From: Mucilaginibacter sp. CSA2-8R
Lineage (GTDB): Bacteria; Bacteroidota; Bacteroidia; Sphingobacteriales; Sphingobacteriaceae
Assembly (NCBI RefSeq): GCF_038806765.1
Contig: NZ_CP152389.1
Coordinates: forward strand, 2,480,001 to 2,544,000
Length of the DNA: 64,000 bases
Direction of reading: 5' to 3'
Positions 17,302 to 25,591 of this stretch are shown here, piece by piece (the first letter of the stretch is position 1; every line of letters starts with the position of its first letter). The notes beneath the pieces are model-generated. The model saw only the letters and a program-made list of their open reading frames with translations. It had not been told where the DNA came from and searched no databases. The translations under genes were made by a program, and so were the position numbers.

Positions 17302-18948
17302 TTAACCTTGTTCGCTGTGTTTTTGCAGTGCCTCGGCCGGTTCATCGGTAATGATGGTGCTTTTAGTGTTTGCACTGTCGTCAATGAAAAAGTAAAGGAT
17401 GTAACCCATAATAACTCCAGCAACAAGTCCGCCAATGTGTGCAGCATTGTCAATACCTCCGGAGATGCCTACTAAAAGGTTGATACCGATAAACAAGGCA
17501 TTATTCAGCAACATAGGCTTTTTTAAACCAGCGTCAAATTTATTGGTTGTTGCCAGAGCGGTTAATACTCCGTACAAACCAAAAATAGCACCGGATGCAC
17601 CTACACTTAAGGTTGCAGCGTGCCACCAAATACTGGCCAGACTTGCAGCCAGGCCACATACTAAGTAAGAAATCACGTATTGAGTTTGATTTAATATTGA
17701 CTGAAGGAACGCAGATACTAACAGCAACCCGTACATGTTAAACAACAGATGCATTATTCCGCCATGCATAAACACGTTAGTAAATAACCTCCACCATTGT
17801 CCATCCAGTACAGCCGGCCTATAGTTTGCGCCCCAGTTATAAAGATCTGGCCCATTAACTGAAATAAACCCGAAACCGGCAAACACCATGGCCAGAAAAA
17901 CAACGATGTTTAGCGTAACGATGACAATGGGTGCAGATGAGGTCCGGCGTAAATTAGCTAACGATAATAGGCTATAAAAGTAGCGGAGTTGATGATTTAA
18001 ACTATATTTCGGCAACTTTTTGATTTGTAAGTAGTCGATTTTTGGAAACATCAGCATGAAAAAGAAAATTGCTGATCCGATAGTTATTGAGTAAAATATC
18101 CAGGCTAACTTGTTACCGTTTCGGGCTGCAAAGGGTTCATTTTTTGCCTCTAAAATTACAGGATCAATGATCTTAAGCTGGGGTACTGATTTGATAGCAG
18201 ATATAAATCCTTTTCTGCGGTCATTATTACCTATTTTGTCCAGGTATACAAAACTGTCAAGATTTGCTTCGTCAAACTCTTTTTGCACCTCAGCGCCAAA
18301 GTCCTTAAATGCCTGTTCCTTCTCCTCGTCACTACTGCGATTACTGAGACCCTTGCTATACTCTGTTCCGAGCCAGGCTTTAATTTTTATAGAGCTTGAC
18401 TGTGAACTATCAATATCATTTGGTGCTTTGGGTAAAATAGGGCAAACAACGTCAATGTAAAAATTTAAGTGCTCGTCGTTTTTTCCACTTACTTCTGCAC
18501 GTCTGTGCACCAATACATGCTGCTTATCTATGTAATGCGTTTTAACCACATAATATTTAGTTGGATGCTGACTGTCCATCTCGCCGACATTGCCGATTTT
18601 AGTGAGTTTGCCAGCAGCGGTGCTCAAATACAGCTGGGCAATAATGGTTGGAGCAAGCATTAACAGGTAAGCAACTGAGTTGTATAAAAAAGGAAGATTA
18701 TCTTTCTTGTCTCGTAGAATTAACAGCTTTATTCGTGGCCTTATCCAGAGGTAAGCCGCGATGAGAGCCAAACCGCCAGGCAACCAAAAGAAAACAAGAT
18801 CTTCGTTAAGCGCCAAAACCTCATACCGGAATACCAAAAGCCAAGTAAACAGGGAGTAACTGACGATAAAACTTAGGGCAACGATTAAAACGGGAAGATA
18901 AATTAATTTTATCTTGACAAGAAGATTCTGAAACATTGTGGATGTCAA
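17302..18948 (-). CDS. Rhomboid-family intramembrane serine protease with large N-terminal domain
   Basis: Membrane protease of 548 residues. The C-terminal third is a rhomboid core: WWRLFTNVFMHGGIMHLLFNMYG, then GASGAIFG with the catalytic Ser452, and HIGGL with the catalytic His504. The N-terminal 320 residues are unusual for a rhomboid. They contain two hydrophobic segments (about 15-60), a third near 80-105, a soluble region (about 120-280) that I do not recognise, and another segment near 285-305. Similar long versions occur in Bacteroidota. An alternative start is Met5 at 18936. Nothing in the neighbourhood suggests the substrate. Confidence 0.9.
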   Translation of the reverse strand: MTSTMFQNLLVKIKLIYLPVLIVALSFIVSYSLFTWLLVFRYEVLALNEDLVFFWLPGGLALIAAYLWIRPRIKLLILRDKKDNLPFLYNSVAYLLMLAPTIIAQLYLSTAAGKLTKIGNVGEMDSQHPTKYYVVKTHYIDKQHVLVHRRAEVSGKNDEHLNFYIDVVCPILPKAPNDIDSSQSSSIKIKAWLGTEYSKGLSNRSSDEEKEQAFKDFGAEVQKEFDEANLDSFVYLDKIGNNDRRKGFISAIKSVPQLKIIDPVILEAKNEPFAARNGNKLAWIFYSITIGSAIFFFMLMFPKIDYLQIKKLPKYSLNHQLRYFYSLLSLANLRRTSSAPIVIVTLNIVVFLAMVFAGFGFISVNGPDLYNWGANYRPAVLDGQWWRLFTNVFMHGGIMHLLFNMYGLLLVSAFLQSILNQTQYVISYLVCGLAASLASIWWHAATLSVGASGAIFGLYGVLTALATTNKFDAGLKKPMLLNNALFIGINLLVGISGGIDNAAHIGGLVAGVIMGYILYFFIDDSANTKSTIITDEPAEALQKHSEQG

Positions 18949-19293
18949 TTGTAAAGCTTAGGCGATAAATGGTTGTTATTTAATGGTAAATCTAAACATT
19001 TAGCTGATAAAGAAACCCCGATAGCCAATAAGTTTCGCAAATAGTTTTCACAGCTTATCGAAAGCAGTTTCTGTAAACGGTATAACCATCATCAAGCCCC
19101 AGTCAAGTAAATTGTCTCATCAACATTGTTTGAGGCCACCTGATGTTTATTTATTTAAATTACTGAAAACTATAGTTATCAATAAATTTCGTTTCAAGCG
19201 GTAAGATAACAGTGCGTTCCGGAGGTTAGTTGTTTTTTGCTGTTCAGAACAATAAAGTGCTTTTGCAGGTTATCAAGTTCATAAAACGCTAAT
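18949..19293. other. Divergent intergenic region
   Basis: 345 bp between two divergent genes. It must hold both promoters, but I find no element that matches TTTG-19-TAnnTTTG well and no strong dyad. Confidence 0.5.
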
Positions 19294-20241
19294 ATGAAAA
19301 ACGCAGAAGAAAACGAGTTGTATTCCGCCGTACGCTATGATAATTTTGGTGGCCGCGAAGTATTATATATTGCGCAATTGCCTAAACCAGCCCCCGGCCC
19401 CGGAGAGGTGCTGATAAAAGTAAAAGCCGCAGGCATAAATCCCGGCGAAGCTTCGATTAGGCAAGGGTATTTAGAAAAAATGTTTCCGTCAACGTTTCCA
19501 TCCGGACAAGGAAGCGATGTTGCCGGTGTGGTAGAAGCTGTAGGTGAGGGTGTAACTATGGTAGAGACTGGTCGTGATGTAATTGGTTACAGTAACAACC
19601 GGAATGCTCATGCCGCTTATGTAGTACTGCCCGAAGAGCAGGTAGTGCTTAAACCCGACAACGTAAGCTTTGAACAGGCCGGTGGATTATTTGTAGCAGG
19701 CACTACCGCTTATGCGGCCGTTAACGCTGTGCGGCTAACTACGGGCGATGTTGTTGTGATTTCGGGTGCGGCCGGTGGTGTAGGCTCGGTAGCCGTTCAA
19801 CTGGCGCACAACCAGGGAGCCAAAGTAATTGGTATTGCCGGCGAGGCTAACCACGACTGGCTAAAAACCCATGGCGCTGTTCCGGTAACTCATGGCGATG
19901 GTATGGAGCAACGCCTGCAGGAGGCGTTAGGCGGCGAAAAACCTGATGCTTTTATAGATTTGTTTGGTAAAGGTTATGTTGATTTGGCTATTAAGTTAGG
20001 TATACCTGCCGACCGTATTAACACAGTAATTGATTTTGGAGCCGCCGGAAAACATGGCGTAAAAACAGAAGGCAGTCATAATGCAGCACATCCGTGGGTG
20101 CTGTCAGAACTTGCCGACATGATTCATAACGGGGCGCTGGAGTTTCCGGTGGCTAAAACCTACCCGCTCACCGAAGTGCAACAGGCATTTGAAGACCTTG
20201 AGCAGCGACATACCCACGGTAAAATTGTGTTGATTCCGTAG
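19294..20241 (+). CDS. NADP-dependent zinc-independent oxidoreductase (quinone reductase-like MDR)
   Basis: Medium-chain dehydrogenase/reductase of 315 residues, most like quinone oxidoreductases of the MDR superfamily. The N-terminal GroES-like domain (about 15-130) has KAAGINPGEASIRQG and GQGSDVAGVVEAVGEGV. It lacks the Cys cluster of structural zinc and the catalytic-zinc Cys/His, as expected for the zinc-free branch. The Rossmann domain has VVISGAAGGVGSVAVQLAH, the AxxGxG-type NADP loop. It ends with the typical ALEFPVAKTYPLTEVQQAF..GKIVL. It would reduce an enone or quinone with NADPH; the physiological substrate is unknown. It stands alone on the plus strand. Confidence 0.88.
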   Translation: MKNAEENELYSAVRYDNFGGREVLYIAQLPKPAPGPGEVLIKVKAAGINPGEASIRQGYLEKMFPSTFPSGQGSDVAGVVEAVGEGVTMVETGRDVIGYSNNRNAHAAYVVLPEEQVVLKPDNVSFEQAGGLFVAGTTAYAAVNAVRLTTGDVVVISGAAGGVGSVAVQLAHNQGAKVIGIAGEANHDWLKTHGAVPVTHGDGMEQRLQEALGGEKPDAFIDLFGKGYVDLAIKLGIPADRINTVIDFGAAGKHGVKTEGSHNAAHPWVLSELADMIHNGALEFPVAKTYPLTEVQQAFEDLEQRHTHGKIVLIP

Positions 20242-20268
20242 AGTTTCTTCGATTTTTTTTTTAAGGAT

Positions 20269-20302
20269 TATGAAGTGCAGCCGGCAAAAGCTGCACTTCA
20301 TA
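20269..20302. terminator. 13-bp perfect hairpin between convergent genes
   Basis: TATGAAGTGCAGC and GCTGCACTTCATA form a perfect 13-bp stem with an 8-nt loop, 28 bp after the oxidoreductase stop and 46 bp after the convergent membrane-protein stop. The T-tract (nine T) is on the plus strand before the stem, not after it, so it is not a textbook terminator in either direction. Confidence 0.5.
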
Positions 20303-20347
20303 CCATATTCAATTTCTTTGCTAACTGAAGTTTCCGAAAAGTTTATC

Positions 20348-21592
20348 CTACTTAAATCCAAACCAAAACGGAAACACAAAAGTTACTATTATGCTCCAGG
20401 CAAAGTAAACCGGCAAATACAGGGCAATAGATTTGCTTACAATGTCTGTTTCTGTTTTGCGAAGTAGGGTGCGGGTTAACTGTACACTAACTAAAATGAG
20501 GTTGATCAGGATTAGGATGTTACCGCCCATTACAGCGGCACGGTTAGGCGTTAGTCCCCATTCAGAAATCCTGAATACGATAGCCGACAACGCCATGCTG
20601 TTTACAATAACGGTAACTATAGATAACAACAGCAATACCCATAGCTGAATTCTGCTTGTTAAATTGCTTTGATGCTCAGCTATCGAAAAAAAGATTAAGG
20701 CCATCACGCCAATCAATAACACATTGAAAATAATTAAAAAATCACGGTCATGGTAAAGGCTGTTTTTGCTTGTAGCGGTAGCCGCTAAATAAATGATCAG
20801 CACTATCAATACCAACGGCGCAAACAAACGGGCAATTACTGGCGATATCTTACCCACAAGCTGTGGGTTATTTTGTGTAAGATAAGTGCCTATCATTATA
20901 GCAGTAGGCAAACCAAACATGGGTATGTTTTTTAAATACTGATCTTTAATTTGGAAACCGGCCAGCGAGAATAAATTAATGGAAATAGCAGTGGTTATAG
21001 CACCTACAATAACGAAAAGGGTGGTAATAATAATGAGTTCTCCGTTATATTTGAGATAATCCAATCGTTTAACTTCACTGTTATTTTTTCCGCCAGCGAA
21101 AGCAAAACCTAAAACAGACCACAAAGCCAGCAACAAGTGGATGCAAGACAGGGTAAAGGTAGCGCTTTTGCGGTTGTTGGGCAGCCAATTAATAAACACC
21201 AACTCAACCAGCATAACGGTGGTAACAATACTTATTTTAGCAAGACTCAACCCGTTTTTCCAGCTAAAATAGGCTGCTAAAAGAGGGAAGATGACAAAGC
21301 CGATATTGCGGGGATAAAACTGTTCGGGGTCTAAATTAAAGAAGTCGGGTATTTTAGCAATGCATCCGGCTACAACAGCCAGAACAATAACAAAGATTAA
21401 TTCGCGACGGTTGCTCCAGGTAATATCTTCAGCTGTATGGTACAAGCGTTCGTGCCAGCAATGGGCCACATCGTTGTGCGGGAGTTCTGGGTACAACGCG
21501 CCAAACTCCTGTTTAAATAAGCCTTCGTTGGAGCGGTAGAGTTTTTCCAGGTAACCCGGATTGTTGAGGTGAGTGATGATTTCTTGTTTCAT
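20348..21592 (-). CDS. Polytopic membrane protein, probably DUF4153 family
   Basis: Integral membrane protein of 414 residues. A soluble N-terminus of about 60 residues (HLNNPGYLEKLYRSNEGLF.., then LYPELPHNDVAHCWHERL) is followed by about ten hydrophobic segments and a short cytoplasmic end. I believe this resembles Sphingobacteriaceae proteins annotated DUF4153, but this is from memory. It is the third gene of an apparent operon with two smaller membrane proteins (gaps of 56-77 bp), all behind the double palindrome at 22623-22666. The common membrane nature and shared control suggest a small envelope-response unit; no enzymatic motif is visible. Confidence 0.75.
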   Translation of the reverse strand: MKQEIITHLNNPGYLEKLYRSNEGLFKQEFGALYPELPHNDVAHCWHERLYHTAEDITWSNRRELIFVIVLAVVAGCIAKIPDFFNLDPEQFYPRNIGFVIFPLLAAYFSWKNGLSLAKISIVTTVMLVELVFINWLPNNRKSATFTLSCIHLLLALWSVLGFAFAGGKNNSEVKRLDYLKYNGELIIITTLFVIVGAITTAISINLFSLAGFQIKDQYLKNIPMFGLPTAIMIGTYLTQNNPQLVGKISPVIARLFAPLVLIVLIIYLAATATSKNSLYHDRDFLIIFNVLLIGVMALIFFSIAEHQSNLTSRIQLWVLLLLSIVTVIVNSMALSAIVFRISEWGLTPNRAAVMGGNILILINLILVSVQLTRTLLRKTETDIVSKSIALYLPVYFAWSIIVTFVFPFWFGFK

Positions 21593-21669
21593 GATAAAGG
21601 TGATTACTTGTAATTGATGGAAATGAACCTAATTAATTCTGTCGACTTGCTTGGCCTGTAAGTAGATGG

Positions 21670-22218
21670 TTATTGTGCTTTGATGTCTACCTTTTCCCAG
21701 GTTTTTCCCTCAAACAATAACATACTGAACTTTGAGTTTTCAGGGTAACCATCTGTATAGCTATGACGTTGAATAAAGCGTATTTTTTTAGTTATGAACG
21801 AGGCTATTACAAATCGATAGCTGATGTTGGTAGTCGCCCATCCGTCATTGCATTCCAAAATAAGATATTGATTGTTATGCTTATAATAGCTCACATCGTG
21901 CCATTCGGGAGTGGGGAGGGTCGACAAAAGCGTCATAAAGGCGACTATGATGATGGTAATGGGAAACAGCAGAATGGCTAAGGTTGAATACAAATTATTC
22001 TTATTCAGCACAACAATGAACGCGAGGATAAGAAACGTAAGTAAACTAATAGTGCCAAGCAATCTACTCAACCATGAGTTTATAATCGGATCTCTAATTT
22101 CAACAGAAAACCACTCCAACCACGGTATAAAAGCAAAAACAGAAAGCGCGGCTGATAATTTAATGAACAGTATCAAGGTTGGCTTCTGTTTGCAGTATTT
22201 TGATAAGGTATAGGCCAT
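21670..22218 (-). CDS. Hypothetical membrane protein
   Basis: 182 residues, not recognised. Three hydrophobic segments (about 17-33, 48-72 and 78-98) precede a soluble C-terminal domain of about 80 residues (from TPEWHDVSYYKHNNQYLILE) with alternating beta-like pattern and a single Cys (LECNDGW). The second gene in a minus-strand run of membrane proteins, 77 bp before the DUF4153-like gene and 56 bp after the small 3-TM gene, so probably co-transcribed under the operator at 22623-22666. Confidence 0.72.
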   Translation of the reverse strand: MAYTLSKYCKQKPTLILFIKLSAALSVFAFIPWLEWFSVEIRDPIINSWLSRLLGTISLLTFLILAFIVVLNKNNLYSTLAILLFPITIIIVAFMTLLSTLPTPEWHDVSYYKHNNQYLILECNDGWATTNISYRFVIASFITKKIRFIQRHSYTDGYPENSKFSMLLFEGKTWEKVDIKAQ

Positions 22219-22274
22219 CTAAAGCTGAGGTTATTTAAATTTAAAATTCAGTATATAGCTGATAAGCTTTGCCA

Positions 22275-22601
22275 TCAATGCCACATTGTACCTTTCAGCC
22301 CTAATACTATGCCCATCCACAAGGCAATCAGGAAGCCGGCAAGACCAATAATTAAGGTTAGTGCTTTGTTCCAGCCCAATCTTGAAATGCGATAGGCAAA
22401 TGCGCCTCCGCATACCCCGGCTAATGGGGTTATTAGCAGGGGTTTTACCATCCAATATGCTCCCCACTCGGCGCGTCCGCTGCCGGCTCCGATTACAAAA
22501 AATAAAATGGTAGCCAGTGCAATGCCGCCGCCAAGCAGCATCCACTTTCCTAAAGCCGGTACAGACTGAGGTTTTTGATTAAAGCTTTTAGAGTATGTCA
22601 T
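22275..22601 (-). CDS. Small 3-TM membrane protein (often mislabelled KefB)
   Basis: 108 residues with hydrophobic segments at about 20-42, 50-70 and 80-103, and the conserved-looking WMVKPLLITPLAGVCGGAF and WMGIVLGLKGTMW. Short relatives in Bacteroidota are sometimes named potassium transporter KefB in databases, but the protein has no cation/proton antiporter fold and is far too short, so I treat the function as unknown. First gene of a three-gene membrane-protein operon; its promoter region carries two ACTTTG palindromes. An overlapping frame (22231-22545) is a shadow. Confidence 0.75.
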   Translation of the reverse strand: MTYSKSFNQKPQSVPALGKWMLLGGGIALATILFFVIGAGSGRAEWGAYWMVKPLLITPLAGVCGGAFAYRISRLGWNKALTLIIGLAGFLIALWMGIVLGLKGTMWH

Positions 22602-22622
22602 AATTAAATTAGTATAAAAAGT

Positions 22623-22666
22623 ACTTTGATATACAAAGTAAAATAAAGTACTTTGAATTGCAAAGT
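22623..22666 (-). promoter_or_regulatory. Tandem ACTTTG-N5-CAAAGT palindromes overlapping a promoter
   Basis: Two perfect inverted repeats, ACTTTG-atata-CAAAGT (22623-22639) and ACTTTG-aattg-CAAAGT (22650-22666), sit 27 bp apart inside a near-identical 27-bp direct repeat. Read on the minus strand the outer copy supplies TTTG (22664-22661) and, after exactly 19 bp, the inner copy supplies TTACTTTG (22641-22634). This is a -33/-7 pair with one mismatch. A repressor on these sites would cover both promoter elements of the membrane-protein operon that starts at 22601. The regulator is not encoded next door. Confidence 0.7.
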
Positions 22667-22789
22667 GAAATCTGATATTTTTTTTTCGCTTTTTAGAGAA
22701 TTTATTGGGCAGCAGAGGCTATGCTTGTGCAGTGTGATAGTTAACGGTTGAGCTTTGCATAATAGCAGAATTTATAATGCACATCAATA

Positions 22790-23149
22790 ATGACCTTACA
22801 AATTGATCGCCCGTACTGTTACCTTACCGTATTGCTGCTTGCCATAGAAATATTTATTGGCCTTTTTGTTCACGATGCTTGGATCAGGCCCTACGGCGGC
22901 GACTTTTTGGTCGTCATCCTGTTGTACTGTTTGGTAAAAAGCTTCTTACGATCAAGCTACCGCCCTGTTGCAATAGGAGTGCTGCTGTTTGCTTACCTTA
23001 CAGAAACAATGCAGTATCTGCATGTAGCAGCGCTGTTAGGTTTGCAGCATAATCAATTTGCTTGTATCATTATAGGCACTCAGTTTTCGTGGACGGATAC
23101 GCTGATGTATACGTTAGGTATTGCCTTGGTTTGGTGGGTTGAGTTTTAA
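22790..23149 (+). CDS. DUF2809 family membrane protein
   Basis: 119-residue integral membrane protein with four hydrophobic segments and the family features: an early Arg-Pro-Tyr-Gly-Gly-Asp motif (IRPYGGDFLVVILLY), ETMQYLH in the middle and a terminal SWTDTLMYTLGIALV. This pattern matches DUF2809, whose members are small VanZ-like membrane proteins of unknown role. It is divergent from the three-gene membrane operon and convergent with the thioredoxin-like gene that follows. Confidence 0.85.
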   Translation: MTLQIDRPYCYLTVLLLAIEIFIGLFVHDAWIRPYGGDFLVVILLYCLVKSFLRSSYRPVAIGVLLFAYLTETMQYLHVAALLGLQHNQFACIIIGTQFSWTDTLMYTLGIALVWWVEF

Positions 23150-23191
23150 AAGTAGGAAGTTTGACCTGAGGTAAAAATTACTTTTTTAAGG

Positions 23192-24598
23192 TTATAGGGT
23201 ATTGACGTGACTCAATAATACCTGTTTCAAATTTTTGTCGCTCGGCCGGGGGGCATCTCGGTCAATTATTTTACCGTTTTTTATAATAACGTAACGCGGA
23301 ATCGATTGTATTTTCAAATCAAAAGCAAATGCTGACTTTTCAATATCAGGAAGCCAATAGCTATTGGCTGTTAAATCTATGTCTTTGCTTTTATTTTTCC
23401 AACTGTCTCCCTTTTTATCTATGGATATATAACAGAACGTTACAGCCTTGCTCTTAAGTGCCTGCCTTAATTTAAAAGAGGCCGGCATTTCCTGTAGACA
23501 GGGCATGCACCAAGACGCCCAAAAATCTACATATAACACCGTGTCTTTAATAGCCAATAGCTTTGATAACGTCACAGGCTGATTGGTAAGTGTGTAGAAT
23601 GAATCTTTGGAGCCATTTACTGCCAAAGCTTGTTTAAGATTATCGAAAATAATTTGGTTCAGTACATCATTGTTGCTGTATTTGGTTAATGAGTCGGTGT
23701 ATTGTTTGTATATATTGGTGGTTACATCCACTTGTAGCTGCATAATCTGGTAGAGTAAAACATTTTTTACCTCGCCTGCCGGCAACTGTTTGGCTAAAGT
23801 GAATGTTTTAGATAAAGAAGCGTCGTGGTACTTCTCAGTAGCCTGCAGTCTGTTCGTAAAAATGCAAACTCCCTGTACCGGATAAAGTGCTATGTATTTG
23901 GCATCAATATCTCTTAAGTCAATTTTTAGTAAACTATCAGCATACCAAACTGGTAATGGCTTATGTTTAAATCGTTTTAAATACATTGGCTTAAGCCGAT
24001 TGTGCAAATACTCATATTTAACGTAAGCTTTTAAAGCGTTATACCCCTCGGGCGAAAGGCTACCAATGCCATTAAATTGAGCGAGTACCTCCAGCCTTTT
24101 TTTATAAAGATGTGTCAATGCATTGTCTATATCTAAATTATAGCCGTCTGAGCTTCTGATCAGTTTGGCTACACCATTGGGGGCACTTAAATCAAAGCGC
24201 TCGGTGAGCTTCTGCAATTCGTTTAGCGCATTGCTCTCCGAAGCCTTTTGCCGATCAGTGCTCTCAAAATGCCATTGCGTTTCTTGAGGATTGCTCAAAA
24301 TACAAGTGTAGGTAAAGCCTGGCATCATCAAATAAGGTGTTTGTCCCTTATTGGTATTAAAAAGATTGAATGGTTTGGTTAGCAATACCTCTACCTCAAC
24401 TGTAGTGTCCTTAACTGCATGCTCAATAAAAAGCTCTTTAGTTTTTATTAGGTTGCGCGGATAAGTAAGGTACAAGCTGCAGCCTTTGGTTACCCGAAAA
24501 ATTATTTTTGTTGAAGAACTTGGTTTTGCAATTGATGCTGTGCGTAGGCCAAAAATGATGCCGATAAAAAAAATAATATGAATAGTATGAGGTTTCAT
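23192..24598 (-). CDS. Secreted TlpA-like thioredoxin-domain protein
   Basis: Periplasmic protein of 468 residues with an N-terminal signal peptide (about 1-24). The C-terminal 140 residues are a thioredoxin fold: VLYVDFWASWCMPCLQEMPASFKL carries the active-site WCMPC, followed by VTFCYISIDKK and the cis-Pro in IQSIPRYVII. The first 320 residues are an alpha-helical region typical of Bacteroidota TlpA/DUF4369-type proteins. It probably reduces or isomerises disulfides in the envelope. It stands alone, with about 100 bp to the cyclophilin gene upstream on the same strand. Confidence 0.88.
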   Translation of the reverse strand: MKPHTIHIIFFIGIIFGLRTASIAKPSSSTKIIFRVTKGCSLYLTYPRNLIKTKELFIEHAVKDTTVEVEVLLTKPFNLFNTNKGQTPYLMMPGFTYTCILSNPQETQWHFESTDRQKASESNALNELQKLTERFDLSAPNGVAKLIRSSDGYNLDIDNALTHLYKKRLEVLAQFNGIGSLSPEGYNALKAYVKYEYLHNRLKPMYLKRFKHKPLPVWYADSLLKIDLRDIDAKYIALYPVQGVCIFTNRLQATEKYHDASLSKTFTLAKQLPAGEVKNVLLYQIMQLQVDVTTNIYKQYTDSLTKYSNNDVLNQIIFDNLKQALAVNGSKDSFYTLTNQPVTLSKLLAIKDTVLYVDFWASWCMPCLQEMPASFKLRQALKSKAVTFCYISIDKKGDSWKNKSKDIDLTANSYWLPDIEKSAFAFDLKIQSIPRYVIIKNGKIIDRDAPRPSDKNLKQVLLSHVNTL

Positions 24599-24701
24599 TT
24601 TAATAAGGATTAAATAGATAATTTATATCATTCGCGATTAAAGGGCTCAATGTTTTCCCAGCTAAAACGTAGGTGATTAACTCCCTGAATGAGTTGGCCA
24701 A

Positions 24702-25382
24702 TTATTGATGTGTTTTCAATTTTTCCAACTTAGCCGCTTCTTTCGAACTCAAAACCTTCAGTTTCATCCACACTGGTTTTTCGGGGGTACCGTTTTTATC
24801 AACCTTAAGCGCCGTAATTTTGTCAATCAGGTCTATGCCTCGCACAATCTCGCCAAACACCGTGTAGTGCTGGTCGAGCGAAGGAGTGCCGCCTAAGGTG
24901 GTGTAAGCCTCGCGCTGTGCGGCGCTAAAATGGATGTTTGATTTCTTTTCTAAGGTATCGAGCCGGCCGTTGCTCACCTTTTTGCCGTCAACCAGATAAA
25001 TTTGCGTACTAAATGATGATTGAGCAGCATTGTCATCGCGACCCATAGCCAATGCGCCTCTTTTGTGGTAAAGAGTTTGCCTTAGCTCAGGTGCTATCCA
25101 TTTTTGTTCGGGCTTCAATACATGCGGTTTTTCATACAACGAATCGGGGTCGCCGCCTTGTATCACAAAATTTTTTAAAATGCGGTTAAAGGTGGTTTTG
25201 TTAAAGTAGCCGCTCTTTACCAGTTTTATAAAATTATCTCGATGAATAGGTGTTTCGTTGTAAAGTTTAACAATGCATGAGCCTTGCGGCGTTACAACTT
25301 CTACATACTGATGCCTGGCTTGCGCAATGGTTTGAAGGGATAACGAAAGTATCGCTAAAAGGAAAAGTATAGGTTTTGTCAT
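24702..25382 (-). CDS. Secreted cyclophilin-type peptidyl-prolyl isomerase
   Basis: Cyclophilin of 226 residues. I chose the ATG at 25382, which gives a clean signal peptide (MTKPILFLLAILSLSLQTIA), over the longer frame from 25433. The core has VVTPQGSCIVKLYNETPIHRDNF, FNRILKNFVIQGGDPDS, a shortened GALAMGRDDNAAQSSFSTQIYLV and TVFGEIVRGIDLIDKI, so the catalytic Arg and the QGGD and FGEI motifs are present. An insertion between residues 140 and 175 (KKVSNGRLDTLEKKSNIHF) is commonly seen in Bacteroidota homologues. It would assist folding of exported proteins. Confidence 0.92.
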   Translation of the reverse strand: MTKPILFLLAILSLSLQTIAQARHQYVEVVTPQGSCIVKLYNETPIHRDNFIKLVKSGYFNKTTFNRILKNFVIQGGDPDSLYEKPHVLKPEQKWIAPELRQTLYHKRGALAMGRDDNAAQSSFSTQIYLVDGKKVSNGRLDTLEKKSNIHFSAAQREAYTTLGGTPSLDQHYTVFGEIVRGIDLIDKITALKVDKNGTPEKPVWMKLKVLSSKEAAKLEKLKTHQ

Positions 25383-25591
25383 AGCGGCTAAAGTTAAAGG
25401 CAATATAACGCTTACCCGCCAATACGCTTGCAATCAGATGTGAAAAATGATAAGGTTTAGGTTGTCTTATTGGTTGTAAAACTAATTATTTAGTTTTTAT
25501 AAGGCAAATTATTAATAACTTTTTCTGCTGGTTTTGCCGCGTACAGTTTCTGAAGTTTAAAATGTGCTTAACTAATCCTTATTTTAGCTTC

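Noticed and set aside
20249..20302. Reading the poly-T and hairpin as a classical terminator
   Set aside because: The T-run lies upstream of the stem in the plus direction and becomes A-rich in the minus direction.
22231..22545. 104-aa minus-strand frame
   Set aside because: Overlaps the better-supported 3-TM protein (22275-22601) in another frame, and its composition (Arg- and Cys-rich) is not membrane-like or family-like.
22275..22601. Name KefB potassium transporter
   Set aside because: Database names of this kind exist for short relatives, but 108 residues with three helices cannot be a KefB antiporter.
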